A DNA stretch of 39,035 nt from Prevotella sp. BV3P1. GTDB lineage: Bacteria > Bacteroidota > Bacteroidia > Bacteroidales > Bacteroidaceae. The notes under the pieces were generated by a model. The model was given only the letters and a program-made list of their open reading frames with translations. It was not told the DNA's origin and ran no database searches. Positions within the stretch are counted from its first letter, which is position 1. Every line of letters begins with the position of its first letter. The translations under genes and the position numbers were made by a program. The DNA lies in contig NZ_AWXC01000003.1 of NCBI RefSeq assembly GCF_000479005.1, positions 1 through 39,035 of the forward strand, in the 5' to 3' direction. Positions 15,768 through 24,675 of this stretch are shown in pieces.

Positions 15768-16967
15768 TTATTTTTCTGATACCAGTCGCATGGTGTCGCG
15801 TGCGATGACAATCTCTTCATCGGTAGGAATCACACAAACCGTCACCTTGGAATCGGGCGCAGAGATGATAGCTTCCTTGCCTCGAACCTTGTTGGCCTCG
15901 GCATCCATCTTCACACCCAAGAACTCTAATCCACTGCAAGCCTCGAGGCGAGTACCTATTTGATTCTCGCCTACGCCAGCCGTCCACACAATGATATCAA
16001 CACCTCCCATGACAGCAGCGTAGGCACCTATGTATTTCTTGATGCGGTAGTTGTACATCTTCAGTGCCAACTGAGCCTTCTCATTGCCCTCTTCGGCTGC
16101 CGATTCTATCTCGCGCATGTCCGATGAGATGCCGGTAATACCGAGCACACCACTCTCCTTATTCAGGAAGTCGGCCATTTCTTGGGGCTTCTTACCTAAC
16201 TTCTCCATGAGATAGGTAACAGCAGAAGGGTCGATATCGCCCGAACGCGAGCCCATCATCACACCAGCCAAGGGGGTCAATCCCATGGAGGTATCGATGC
16301 ACTTGCCGCCCTTGATGGCTGTAACACTGGCACCATTGCCGATGTGACAAGTGATGATGCGCATATCCTTGATGTCCTTGCCTAAGAATTCGCACACACG
16401 TTGTGACACATATTTGTGACTGGTGCCATGGAAGCCATAACGGCGTACATGATATTTTTGGTACAGTTCGTATGGTACGGCATAGAGATAAGCATAATCG
16501 GGCATGGTGCTATGGAACGCGTTGTCGAACACACACACCTGTGGTGTGGTGGGCATGAGTGCATCCACGGCACGCAATCCACGAAGATGACCCGCATTGT
16601 GTACAGGCGCCAAATCGCACAGGCTTTCGATTCCGTCTTCTACGTGCTTATCTACAATCACGCTATCCTCGAACAGGTCGCCACCTTGCACAATACGATG
16701 GCCTACGGCATCAATCTCGTTTAATGACTTGATTGCCCCAATCTCGGGGTCGGTGAGCAAAGAGAACACGAAGTTCACACCTTCTTTATGATCGGGCATG
16801 TCGTGCATGATTTTCTTCTTCTCACCATTAGGCAATGTTACTTTCACAAAGGCCTCATCGAGACCAATACGTTCTACACCTCCCTGAGCCAACACTGACT
16901 CGTCGGTCATGTTGTAGAGTTTATACTTGATAGAGCTGCTTCCGCAGTTTAATACTAAGATGTTCAT
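15768..16967 (-). CDS. ackA: acetate kinase
   Basis: 399 aa, the standard length. It interconverts acetyl-phosphate + ADP and acetate + ATP in the cytosol, the ATP-yielding step of fermentation. ASKHA-fold motifs are clear: N-terminal VLNCGSSSIKYKLY, the VGHRIVQGGD segment, FHSTMPDYAYLYAVP, RRYGFHGTSHKYVS, the phosphate loop HIGNGASVTAIKGGK, DTSMGLTPLAGVMMGSRSGD, and FTAGVGEN-type VWTAGVGENQIGTR. It follows pta on the same strand after a 235-nt gap filled with octamer repeats, so the pair may be co-transcribed or separated by that structure. Confidence 0.97.
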   Translation of the reverse strand: MNILVLNCGSSSIKYKLYNMTDESVLAQGGVERIGLDEAFVKVTLPNGEKKKIMHDMPDHKEGVNFVFSLLTDPEIGAIKSLNEIDAVGHRIVQGGDLFEDSVIVDKHVEDGIESLCDLAPVHNAGHLRGLRAVDALMPTTPQVCVFDNAFHSTMPDYAYLYAVPYELYQKYHVRRYGFHGTSHKYVSQRVCEFLGKDIKDMRIITCHIGNGASVTAIKGGKCIDTSMGLTPLAGVMMGSRSGDIDPSAVTYLMEKLGKKPQEMADFLNKESGVLGITGISSDMREIESAAEEGNEKAQLALKMYNYRIKKYIGAYAAVMGGVDIIVWTAGVGENQIGTRLEACSGLEFLGVKMDAEANKVRGKEAIISAPDSKVTVCVIPTDEEIVIARDTMRLVSEK

Positions 16968-16975
16968 TGTTAAGT

Positions 16976-17200
16976 TTTTTACTAAGTTTACAAGTTTACG
17001 AGTTTACAAGTTCACGAGTTGATGGCTTATTTGTTACTAAGTTCACGAGTTTACGAGTTGTTGGTTTATGAATTATGAATTATTCCGAGTTGACGAGTTT
17101 TTAGTTGACGAGTTGACAAGTAAATAGACTTTTTGCTTAAACACCATCAACTTGTAAACTATCAACTTGTGAACTTGTAAACTCGTTAACTTGTAAACTA
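16976..17200. repeat. octamer RAGTTnnn array with facing inverted half, locus 2
   Basis: The left part (16983-17035 and 17039-17060) is made of AAGTTTAC, GAGTTTAC and AAGTTCAC octamers. A short GAATTAT array plus TCCGAGTTGACGAG follows (17069-17095), then more octamers to about 17125. The right part (17145-17198) is the reverse complement type (AACTTGTA, AACTTGTG, AACTCGTT). The two halves could pair over several tens of bases. It fills the pta-ackA gap, starting about 15 nt upstream of the ackA ATG. Confidence 0.75.
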
Positions 17201-17202
17201 TA

Positions 17203-18225
17203 TCACCTCTCCTCCTCTTTCTTGGCATCTTGTGCCTGACAAGCGGTGATGGCAACCATATAATAGATGTCGTCTACCGAGCAACCACGGCTAAGGTCGT
17301 TCACTGGGCGCGCAATACCCTGCAAGATAGGACCTATGGCAATGGCATTGCCCAAACGTTGTACCAGCTTGTAGCTAATGTTTCCTACTTCCAAATTGGG
17401 AACCACCAATACGTTGGCATTGCCAGCGATAGCACTTCCCGGAGCTTTCTTTTGTCCTATCGATGGCACCAGGGCGGCATCGGCTTGCAACTCGCCATCG
17501 ATTTTGAGTTGTGGCGCACGTTGCTTTGCTAATTTTGTAGCTTCTGCCACTTTCGCAACGACCTCATGAGAGGCACTGCCCTTGGTAGAGAAGCTCAACA
17601 TCGCTACGCGTGGTTCCTTAAAGCCTGCTACACTCTTTGCCGTTTCAGCGGTAGTCACGGCAATTTGAGCCAACTGATCCACATCGGGAACAGGGGTAAC
17701 AGCCACGTCACCCATAACCACTACACCATTCTCGCCATACTCCTTTGCCTGCGTAATCAACAGCATGGCACCACTCACGCAAGTGACGCCAGGTGCACAT
17801 TTAATGATTTGCAGTGCAGGGCGCAATGTATCTCCCGTCGTACTCAGCGCACCGCTAATCTGTCCATCGGCACCTTCGGTCTTGATAATCATGCAGCCTA
17901 AGTATAAAGGATTCTTCACCAACTCGCGTGCTTGTTCGAGCGTCATGCCCTTTTTCTTTCTAAGTTCGGCTAACAATGTAGCATATTCTTCACTCTTGGG
18001 ATTGTTTTCAGGGTCAATGATGGTAGCCTTGTCGATATTCTTCAGCGCTCGCGCTTCTGCCATTTTGTGAATCTCCGTTGGGTTACCAATCAAGATGATG
18101 TCTGCAATGTCGTCGGCCAATACACGGTCAGCGGCACGTAGCGTTCGCTCCTCCAATGCTTCAGGGAGCACAATACGTTGTTTGTCGGCTTTTGCTCGCT
18201 CAACAATTTGCTGTAATAAATCCAT
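17203..18225 (-). CDS. pta: phosphate acetyltransferase
   Basis: 340 aa, the short single-domain form without the N-terminal regulatory DRTGG part. It converts acetyl-CoA and phosphate to acetyl-phosphate, feeding AckA. Recognised segments: RIVLPEALEERTLRAADRVL, LGCMIIKTEGADGQISGALS, PDVDQLAQIAVTTAETAKSV (spaced), MLSFSTKGSASHE, IDGELQADAALVP, GSAIAGNANVLVVPNLEVGN and the C-terminal GPILQGIARPVNDLSRGCS. All are typical of class I Pta. Ends in a charged KKEEER tail. First gene of pta-ackA. Confidence 0.96.
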   Translation of the reverse strand: MDLLQQIVERAKADKQRIVLPEALEERTLRAADRVLADDIADIILIGNPTEIHKMAEARALKNIDKATIIDPENNPKSEEYATLLAELRKKKGMTLEQARELVKNPLYLGCMIIKTEGADGQISGALSTTGDTLRPALQIIKCAPGVTCVSGAMLLITQAKEYGENGVVVMGDVAVTPVPDVDQLAQIAVTTAETAKSVAGFKEPRVAMLSFSTKGSASHEVVAKVAEATKLAKQRAPQLKIDGELQADAALVPSIGQKKAPGSAIAGNANVLVVPNLEVGNISYKLVQRLGNAIAIGPILQGIARPVNDLSRGCSVDDIYYMVAITACQAQDAKKEEER

Positions 18226-18348
18226 GATGTTGTTATTTATATTTTGATTTGTGTCATAATAGCGGCATCAACATGCCTGCAACCCACGGTAGACATCAAA
18301 GCAAAAAGAAAGATTCAACTCGTTGACGTCCACCCTGTATTGCAATTG

Positions 18349-18356
18349 CAAAAATA
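18349..18356 (-). promoter_or_regulatory. possible -7 element for pta
   Basis: The minus strand reads TATTTTTG, a TAnnTTTG match about 125 nt upstream of the pta ATG. No -33 match at the right distance; the region is AT-rich so chance is possible. Confidence 0.3.
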
Positions 18357-18460
18357 ACAAATAATATCGACATAACGGATGTTTGCTTAGAAAAAAGTTA
18401 CCTCTGCTACTTGGTGTCTTGCCTGCGACACCAGGGCCTCGACAGTAAATACCAAAAGAA

Positions 18461-18491
18461 GGTGCATCATAATGACGAATTATGATACACC
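18461..18491 (-). terminator. terminator of the susCD-lipoprotein operon
   Basis: 13-nt arms GGTGCATCATAAT (18461-18473) and ATTATGATACACC (18479-18491) pair with one mismatch over a 5-nt loop. On the minus strand TTCTTTTGG follows. It lies 50 nt past the stop of the last operon gene. A second smaller hairpin (GGTGTC/GACACC, 18410-18435) lies just beyond. Confidence 0.75.
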
Positions 18492-18540
18492 CTCTTTAGT
18501 TCTGGGAACATCATTCAAGATGAATGACGCGTCACAAGTT

Positions 18541-19371
18541 TTACTTTACGCGCTTGAACGTTTCCTCGATAACATTTTTACCATTTATAGTCCACTTAAC
18601 GTAAGTGGTCTTGGTAGAAGCGTCATACGTGGAGTTCTCCACTTCTAATTTCCATTTAGGTATCTCCGGAATCTTAACCTTAACGATTTTGTTCGTACCC
18701 GGCTCAAACTCATAAATGACCTTAGTGATATCATTGAACAAACCCGTGAATGGTGCGCACCATACCTCATTGGGGCTTTCCGTAGCCAAGGTGATGGTGG
18801 AGCCATTCTTTACATATTGCATAAATTTGGCCCATGGACCCAACGCTAAGCAATTGTACACATACTTACCCTCGAACGCGCTCTTAATCTTGATGTTGTA
18901 GCGATACGTCCCGAAGTTGCCACTAATAACGTATCCTGCCGGAACGCCCTCTATGGCAAGAGAAACAGAGGCACCCGCAGCGGTAAGCGCGGCATTGGTA
19001 ATCGTGGCCATAATGTCTGCTTTGCGCTCGCCTTTCTTGATAACCACGTCCTGCACCTGAATGGAACCCAATGGGAATTTGTCTCCATCAATGCCATCAT
19101 GGCTTACTTTAAACTTGACGGAAATATCCTCTCGTGCCATGTCTTTGGCCGCGAGATTGAGGGTTCCCAATTTTACCGTGGACGTAGCCCCTTCTGGAAG
19201 AACGGCGACTGTCTTTTCGTGAGACATACCAGCAAACTCCAATATCTTCTGTGTCTCGAGGTCTTGTATTCTGATGCCATACTCCAAGTTGTCTACAGGG
19301 TCATCGTTTAAACACGAAGTTAAAGACATCGAGAGGAGCAACGCACCCAATATTAATATATTTTTCTTCAT
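18541..19371 (-). CDS. DUF1735/SusE-like surface lipoprotein
   Basis: 276 aa with lipobox LLLSMSLTSC, so a lipoprotein. Residues about 30-165 form a beta-sandwich-like domain (VKLGTLNLAAKDM, ISVKFKVSHDGI, VVIKKGERKADIMATI, SVSLAIEGVPAGY) that resembles the DUF1735-type N-terminal domain of proteins encoded after SusC/SusD pairs. The C-terminal third (EGKYVYNCLALGPWAKF, ending GKNVIEETFKRVK) is a second beta domain of unknown family. Last of three genes, 27 nt after susD, so probably a surface accessory that helps capture the ligand. Substrate unknown; family call is by pattern and context. Confidence 0.65.
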   Translation of the reverse strand: MKKNILILGALLLSMSLTSCLNDDPVDNLEYGIRIQDLETQKILEFAGMSHEKTVAVLPEGATSTVKLGTLNLAAKDMAREDISVKFKVSHDGIDGDKFPLGSIQVQDVVIKKGERKADIMATITNAALTAAGASVSLAIEGVPAGYVISGNFGTYRYNIKIKSAFEGKYVYNCLALGPWAKFMQYVKNGSTITLATESPNEVWCAPFTGLFNDITKVIYEFEPGTNKIVKVKIPEIPKWKLEVENSTYDASTKTTYVKWTINGKNVIEETFKRVK

Positions 19372-19398
19372 AATTCAAGTCTTTGAATGGTTAATATT

Positions 19399-20943
19399 CT
19401 ACTTTGCCCAGAACACTTTGTCGGTTTGAGGATTTACCGTCGGCGTGTTTTCTTTATTGGCGGAGTATTCAGAACTTGGGTAAACCAAGCGTTTCGGAAT
19501 GACATTGTTTCCGCGCGTCGAGTGTACTGACAAAGGAATGTCAGGATAGTTGTTGCGGCGATAGTCACAATACGCTTCCAAACTGTTTACACCACACATG
19601 GCGATATACTTTTGCATCAAAATGAGGTTGAGCTTATTCTCATTCTTATCCCAGTTGGCAAATGTGAAGGCAGGATTATGCAGATAATTCTCAAGTATGG
19701 GGCCGAGGGATTTTTTCTGCCAGTCTGGCAACTCTTCAGTACGTGCGGAAGGTTTTTCATAACGTCCAACCTCCAGCCACGTGAACGACTCCGTCACGGC
19801 TTTCTCGTACATGGCTTTGGCGTCTCCTGCCAAAAGGCCTCGCTGCATGGCCTCAGCCTGAAGGAACAAGCTCTCGAATGAAGGCATGATCCACTGTGCG
19901 GCGCTAACGCCCTTGGCCAAACCAGGACCAGCGACTATAGAAGTCTTGTTTGCAGTATGCTCATCCTTGTAAGCTTGGTTCTCTTCTCCGAACCGCACTC
20001 CTACGTAGCCTTTGCCATCCTTGTCACCAACTGGACGGAAGAAAGCGGTGTACCTAAGGTCGTGGTGGTCTTGCAACAATGCCATGAAGTACTCGCTGGC
20101 ACGATTGTACTGGTCTATCAGTTTACCATTGACACCCTTGTAATAAGCGCCATAGAAAGGTTGCTGTTTGTCTTTGTCGTTCTTGTAATGCGGATTAACC
20201 TCTGCGGACTCACCGACACCAAGGAAACCAGCGCCGTTGGCGACAATCTTGTCGACCATGCCTTTCAGCTCGGCGGCGGGCTTGACGTTGACCAAGCGCA
20301 GGATTAAGCGAAGGCGCACGGTATTTCCAAATTTTCTCCACTTGGCGAGGTCGCCATCAAAAATCTTGTCACAGTTGGCCAACTCAGCGTTTTTACCGGT
20401 TTCGGTACCAGCCAACAGTTTGTCCGCTGTCTCCAATTCCACAAGCAAGCTGTCGTAAATGTCCTTGCCCTCATCCAACTTCAAGGTCAATTTTTCTGTG
20501 AAAGCCTCTGTGTAAGGAACCTTCTCATATTGGTCTACCATGTACGAGAAACCCCATGCCTTGATAATCTTGGATATTCCCAAGTAGCCGTCAAGTCCTG
20601 CCGACGCTGCTTTCTGACCCATGAGATGGTTGTTGATGAGCAGGCTGTAGCCGTCATACCATGAGTATTGTCCAAACTCCGACGTGATGGCATATCCCTC
20701 TACGTCTTCGTCGGAACCGTAGTTGCCACTACGGGCCCAGTAGCCCATCCAGTGGTTATACCATTTTGCGGCACCCGATTTACAAATATAACTTCCCATT
20801 GCATGCTCGATATACGGCAACTGCAAGTCTGGGCTCATGACATCTCCTGTCGCATTGTTTGGATCATCATTGATGTCGAGGTCCATGCAAGCTGACAGGC
20901 TAAGCACGAACACGGACATTAAAAGCAAATATATCTTTTTCAT
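19399..20943 (-). CDS. SusD/RagB-family nutrient-binding lipoprotein
   Basis: 514 aa. Lipoprotein signal FVLSLSAC, followed by MDLDINDDPNNATGD, the Asp/Asn-Pro-rich start typical of the 'SusD-like_2' branch. TPR-type helices follow, with characteristic stretches WGFSYMVDQYEKVPYTEAF, FDGDLAKWRKFGNTVRLRLILR, and a C-terminal YCDYRRNNYPDIPL with R-Y-PSSEYSAN near the end. It would lid the SusC barrel and bind the imported ligand at the surface. No glycoside hydrolase, protease or sulfatase is encoded nearby, so glycan versus peptide ligand cannot be decided. Starts 19 nt after susC. Confidence 0.92.
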   Translation of the reverse strand: MKKIYLLLMSVFVLSLSACMDLDINDDPNNATGDVMSPDLQLPYIEHAMGSYICKSGAAKWYNHWMGYWARSGNYGSDEDVEGYAITSEFGQYSWYDGYSLLINNHLMGQKAASAGLDGYLGISKIIKAWGFSYMVDQYEKVPYTEAFTEKLTLKLDEGKDIYDSLLVELETADKLLAGTETGKNAELANCDKIFDGDLAKWRKFGNTVRLRLILRLVNVKPAAELKGMVDKIVANGAGFLGVGESAEVNPHYKNDKDKQQPFYGAYYKGVNGKLIDQYNRASEYFMALLQDHHDLRYTAFFRPVGDKDGKGYVGVRFGEENQAYKDEHTANKTSIVAGPGLAKGVSAAQWIMPSFESLFLQAEAMQRGLLAGDAKAMYEKAVTESFTWLEVGRYEKPSARTEELPDWQKKSLGPILENYLHNPAFTFANWDKNENKLNLILMQKYIAMCGVNSLEAYCDYRRNNYPDIPLSVHSTRGNNVIPKRLVYPSSEYSANKENTPTVNPQTDKVFWAK

Positions 20944-20962
20944 CTTTATCTATATTTTAGCG

Positions 20963-23900
20963 TTAGAATGTAAGGGTGATACTGCCGCCAAGCGTGCGTG
21001 TGGGCGGATTAATAGCGGAAGTAATGGTACCGGCGCTTTGGTCACTGTACACGCTGAAGTCGGGGTCGCTCCACTCATTGCTCTTGGGCAGCCATAGCAT
21101 CAGATTGCGTCCGGTGAACGCCACATCGACGCCCTTGACATAATTTTGGAACCTGAGCCATTCGGCAGGCAACGAATAGGTGATGGACAACTCGCGCCAT
21201 CTCCAGGTGTTAGCGCTGAACAAGAAGTTAGTTCCCACGCTGCGATAATTGTCACCGTGGAAGTAAGAATAGTTACTATTGATGGTGCGGTTGGTGTTTG
21301 CCACGTAAACGGGATTTCCACTGGCATCATTTCCGTCAATGTAAACGGAATTCGGGAACACAAAGCGTTGGCGGCTGTTGGCGGCCGTTACACGCGACTG
21401 TCCATCCCATGCCATTGTCGTGCCCTGATAGTTGAAGGAGTAGTTGCCACCCTTGTACTCAAATACGGCCGATACGGTCAAACCTTTCCAGCGAATGGAT
21501 GGGTTGATGCCCAAGGTATGGATAGGCATGGTGCGTCCAAAGTATTTGTTTTGTTCCTGAACCTGTGGCAAGCCGGTCTCTTTGTCCACGACAACACGTC
21601 CTTGCGGGTCGCGCCTATAGTCTTTAGCGCTGTAGATGAACGCAGGTTTGCCCACCACGGCATACGCTCCAGCCATAAAGTAACCTCCGAGGAAGAAGTT
21701 GTCCATACCCTCGTAGAGGCTAAGCACCTCGCTGTTGTTGTATCCATAGTTCAAGTTCAGGTTGACGTTCACGTCGCCGAAGTTTACCAATGGCGTCAGT
21801 TTCAAAGCCGTTTCGAATCCGTAATTGCGGAAAGAGGCTGCGTTAACCAAACGAGATGTGTAACCAGTGCCTCGCGACGTGCGTATGTAAATCAGCTGGT
21901 CGGTGTTCTTTTGGTTATAGTAAGTGAAGTCGAGCGTTATGCGATTCTTGAGCATAGAGGTTTCAAATCCCACCTCGGTGCTGTTGATGAACTCTGGCGA
22001 GAGGTTGGGGTCGGTCTTTCTTGTACCTGTCCTGTATCCTGGCAGGCCGTCGTATGGGAAGCCTTCTTTTTGCTCAAATGGCGTGTTCAGGCGATAGGCC
22101 GCCACGTCAGCATTACCAGTCTTGTTCCACGATGCGCGCAGTTTCAGGAAGTTCAGGAAGTCTGACTTGATGGCAGGGATGGCATCCGTGAGCACGACCG
22201 ATGCGTTCACGCCCGGGTAGAAATAGCTGTTATGACCGGGAGCTAAGACTGAAACCTTATCGTTACGTCCCGTTACCTCCAGTGTTGCAAAATTCTTATA
22301 GGTGACAGTGGCACTTCCATAAACGGAGAACATACGCGTGCGAATCATTCTTTCGGTGGGATCTACCTCGCCGGTACGGCCGGAAACGTTGTAAAGACCT
22401 TGTATCTTCAATGGTGAGGCGGCCACGCCGAGATAATCCTCGCGGTTGGTTCGCATGTATGTACCCAAAACACCACTAAGGTTGAAGTCGCCAACGGTCT
22501 TGTGCAGGGTTATGAAAGGCTCGGTGGAGAGGCGATAGTACTGCTCGTTTTGGTCAGACACTCTCTGGGGTATAAACCTGAAACTACGCTCTTTGGCCGC
22601 GTATTCGGATGGAGACACGTTCTTTTGTTTTTGTTTAAATGAAATGTTGCGATGTGTGACAGCCACCCGTAGGTTCAGGTCCATCCATGAGAACGGGCTG
22701 TATTTCAGATCGATGTTTCCGATGAAATCATGCTTGCGGCCTTTCTCGCGGAACGTTTCGATAGCCTGGTAAGGGTTGAGTGAGAAATCGCAATAATAGG
22801 TGTTGTAATTTCCCCATGGGTCGTCTGTCTTGAATTTGGTCAATGGAACCCATGCCTGCGTTGCGAACACCAAGTCCATCAAGCCATCATGCATGCCCAC
22901 GTCTTGGTCTTCGTAGTATTTGTGCATAGCTTTAGAGCTGTACACGTCATAGTTTTGCTGAATGTAGTTGGCGCCAAGGCTCACCTTGAAGTTCTTGTAC
23001 TCGCGCGACCCATTGAAACGCAACCCCGTGCGTTGGTTCCAGTCGTCTGGCACGATACCCTTCACGCGGGCGTCCTGGAAACTGATATAGAAATCTTTCA
23101 TGGCCAGCGACAGGTCGTTCTGGAAAGTGAGGCCGGTATTGAAGAAGTCCTTGCGGTTGTTCTTGATCGGGGCGTAGGGATATTTCATCACGTTGCCTTT
23201 CTCGTCCGGCTTGCCCAGCTGGCGCATGCTTCCGTCGTACTCGGGCCCCCAAGACTCGTTCTCGTATGGGATAAAATCGTAGGCCGTACCTCCGCCACTA
23301 CCAAATCGCTCTTGGAATTTGGGGAAGAAAGATATGTTCGACGCCTGGACGGAAGAGCTGAACGTAACTCTTGGAGCTCCGCCCTCGGCCCCTTGCTTCG
23401 TGGTTATGACAATCACGCCATTGCGTGCGTCAGGACCATAGATGGCAGCGGCTGACGTACCTTTCAGAATGTTGACGTTGTCGATGTCGTTAGGGTTCAG
23501 TGATGACAAGTAATTCAAACTTACGGGAACGCCGTCTAACAACAGCATGGGATTGTTGTTACCCGTCAACGAACGGATACCGCGCATGTTGATCTTCACG
23601 TTCTCGAACACGCCGCTGTTTAGGGTGGAGATGTTCAAACCTGCTACCTTGCCTTGCAGGCCAGAGGCAACATTCACGGCTTTTCCCTCTGTCAGCAGCT
23701 TGGAATCCACCTTCTCCGTGGAGTAGCCCAAATCTCTTTTCTGCCGCTTGATGCCGAGCGCGGTCACTACCACCTCGTCAAGTTTTCTGTCTTCGGAGTA
23801 CAACTTCACCGTCATGCCATTGCTGGCCGTCACGGTTACGGTACGCATACCTAAGTAAGAGACCGCAATCGTTCTCTTGCCCGCGGGCAAAGTCAAAGTG

Positions 23901-24076
23901 AACCGTCCATCATTGTCGGTCGCCGTTCCGATTTTGGTGTCTAAAACGCGAACAGCCGCGCCCAATATGGGTTCGCCATTCTCGTCAGTAACGGTACCCG
24001 AGACTTGAAACTGTGCCAGCGCCACACCAACTGTAATGAATAGGCCGGCTAATAACATTGTAAGTCTTTTAACCAT
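20963..24076 (-). CDS. SusC/RagA-family TonB-linked outer-membrane transporter
   Basis: 1037 aa. Signal peptide (MVKRLTMLLAGLFITVGVALA), then a carboxypeptidase-regulatory-like domain at about 24-100 (VSGTVTDENGEPILGAAVRV), a TonB plug at about 105-225 with SusC signatures (VNVASGLQGKVAGLNI, INMRGIRSLTGNNNPMLLLDGVP, IDNVNILKGTSAAAIYGPDARNGVIVITTK), then the 22-strand barrel ending in GGSITLTF with terminal Phe. It imports the ligand presented by its SusD partner using TonB energy. The frame runs on to a TTG at 24094, but the ATG at 24076 has a clear AAGGAG 8 nt upstream, a rare strong ribosome site in this window, and starts a proper signal peptide. Confidence 0.95.
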   Translation of the reverse strand: MVKRLTMLLAGLFITVGVALAQFQVSGTVTDENGEPILGAAVRVLDTKIGTATDNDGRFTLTLPAGKRTIAVSYLGMRTVTVTASNGMTVKLYSEDRKLDEVVVTALGIKRQKRDLGYSTEKVDSKLLTEGKAVNVASGLQGKVAGLNISTLNSGVFENVKINMRGIRSLTGNNNPMLLLDGVPVSLNYLSSLNPNDIDNVNILKGTSAAAIYGPDARNGVIVITTKQGAEGGAPRVTFSSSVQASNISFFPKFQERFGSGGGTAYDFIPYENESWGPEYDGSMRQLGKPDEKGNVMKYPYAPIKNNRKDFFNTGLTFQNDLSLAMKDFYISFQDARVKGIVPDDWNQRTGLRFNGSREYKNFKVSLGANYIQQNYDVYSSKAMHKYYEDQDVGMHDGLMDLVFATQAWVPLTKFKTDDPWGNYNTYYCDFSLNPYQAIETFREKGRKHDFIGNIDLKYSPFSWMDLNLRVAVTHRNISFKQKQKNVSPSEYAAKERSFRFIPQRVSDQNEQYYRLSTEPFITLHKTVGDFNLSGVLGTYMRTNREDYLGVAASPLKIQGLYNVSGRTGEVDPTERMIRTRMFSVYGSATVTYKNFATLEVTGRNDKVSVLAPGHNSYFYPGVNASVVLTDAIPAIKSDFLNFLKLRASWNKTGNADVAAYRLNTPFEQKEGFPYDGLPGYRTGTRKTDPNLSPEFINSTEVGFETSMLKNRITLDFTYYNQKNTDQLIYIRTSRGTGYTSRLVNAASFRNYGFETALKLTPLVNFGDVNVNLNLNYGYNNSEVLSLYEGMDNFFLGGYFMAGAYAVVGKPAFIYSAKDYRRDPQGRVVVDKETGLPQVQEQNKYFGRTMPIHTLGINPSIRWKGLTVSAVFEYKGGNYSFNYQGTTMAWDGQSRVTAANSRQRFVFPNSVYIDGNDASGNPVYVANTNRTINSNYSYFHGDNYRSVGTNFLFSANTWRWRELSITYSLPAEWLRFQNYVKGVDVAFTGRNLMLWLPKSNEWSDPDFSVYSDQSAGTITSAINPPTRTLGGSITLTF

Positions 24077-24274
24077 AAAAATTTCTCCTTTCAATCGCTA
24101 AATTAACATATTGTTTATTATTAATGGTTTGTTCAGTAGCATTCAAGTAGCTCTTAGCGATAGATATTTATGCATATTTCATTCCTCGTCTTTCTGTTTA
24201 CATTTCAGTCTGTAAACAAAGGTCTACCCCATGAAATCATTCTTTTATATCGTATCCTTTTTGCTAACAGTTTA

Positions 24275-24282
24275 CAAATATA
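24275..24282 (-). promoter_or_regulatory. -7 element for the susCD operon
   Basis: The minus strand reads TATATTTG, matching TAnnTTTG. The position 19 nt upstream reads TTTT instead of TTTG. It predicts a leader of about 190 nt. Confidence 0.45.
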
Positions 24283-24456
24283 GGAGATTTGTGCGAAAAG
24301 TAAAAAAAATGAGTTAATAGGTGTGATATTTAACATATTTTAGCGAATAAAGATTAAAATAAGCTATCCCCACACCCTAATTTTACTGAGTAAGTAGGTA
24401 CAGCTAAAGCAGCTGAGTGGGGCATGCAAGTCACGATAGGGCCTGCTCCAATGTTT

Positions 24457-24544
24457 CAATCTCTTTGACTTTACCGTCCAAAGTCTATGCAATTGGAGGC
24501 TAAAGTCAATGCTATTGGCAGACAAAGTCTATGCTATTGTAACT
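24457..24544. repeat. phased 22-bp repeat array, copy B
   Basis: Four abutting 22-nt units start at 24457, 24479, 24501 and 24523. Units 2-4 are the closest to each other (CAAAGTCTATGCAATTGG, TAAAGTCAATGCTATTGG, CAAAGTCTATGCTATTG). Unit 1 has CAATCTCTTTGACTTTACCG, matching units of copies A and C. Confidence 0.75.
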
Positions 24545-24675
24545 ATTTGAAATACAAGAGAAACAGACATCCAAAAACCGAAAAACGAAGGGGTTTTGAG
24601 ATATTCTAAATGTAAAATGGAGTGGGAAGGGAAACCTCCCCTGGTTGAGATTCAGGAGAGGCTAAATGGCGCACG

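Larger units (their letters stand above)
24077..24675. other. regulatory intergenic region upstream of susC
   Basis: About 600 nt without a gene. From the susC side it holds a leader of about 190 nt, a -7 element (24275-24282), a 22-bp repeat array (24457-24544) and a GC-rich hairpin (24624-24641, GGGAAGG facing CCTCCCC with a wobble) that may end transcription from the WYL gene. Confidence 0.55.

Noticed and set aside
21146..22165. 339-codon plus-strand frame inside susC
   Set aside because: Shadow of the SusC barrel codons; no family resemblance and the sense frame is certain.
24457..24544. 22-bp units taken as a CRISPR array
   Set aside because: Units abut with no spacers, differ from each other, and no cas gene is in the window.
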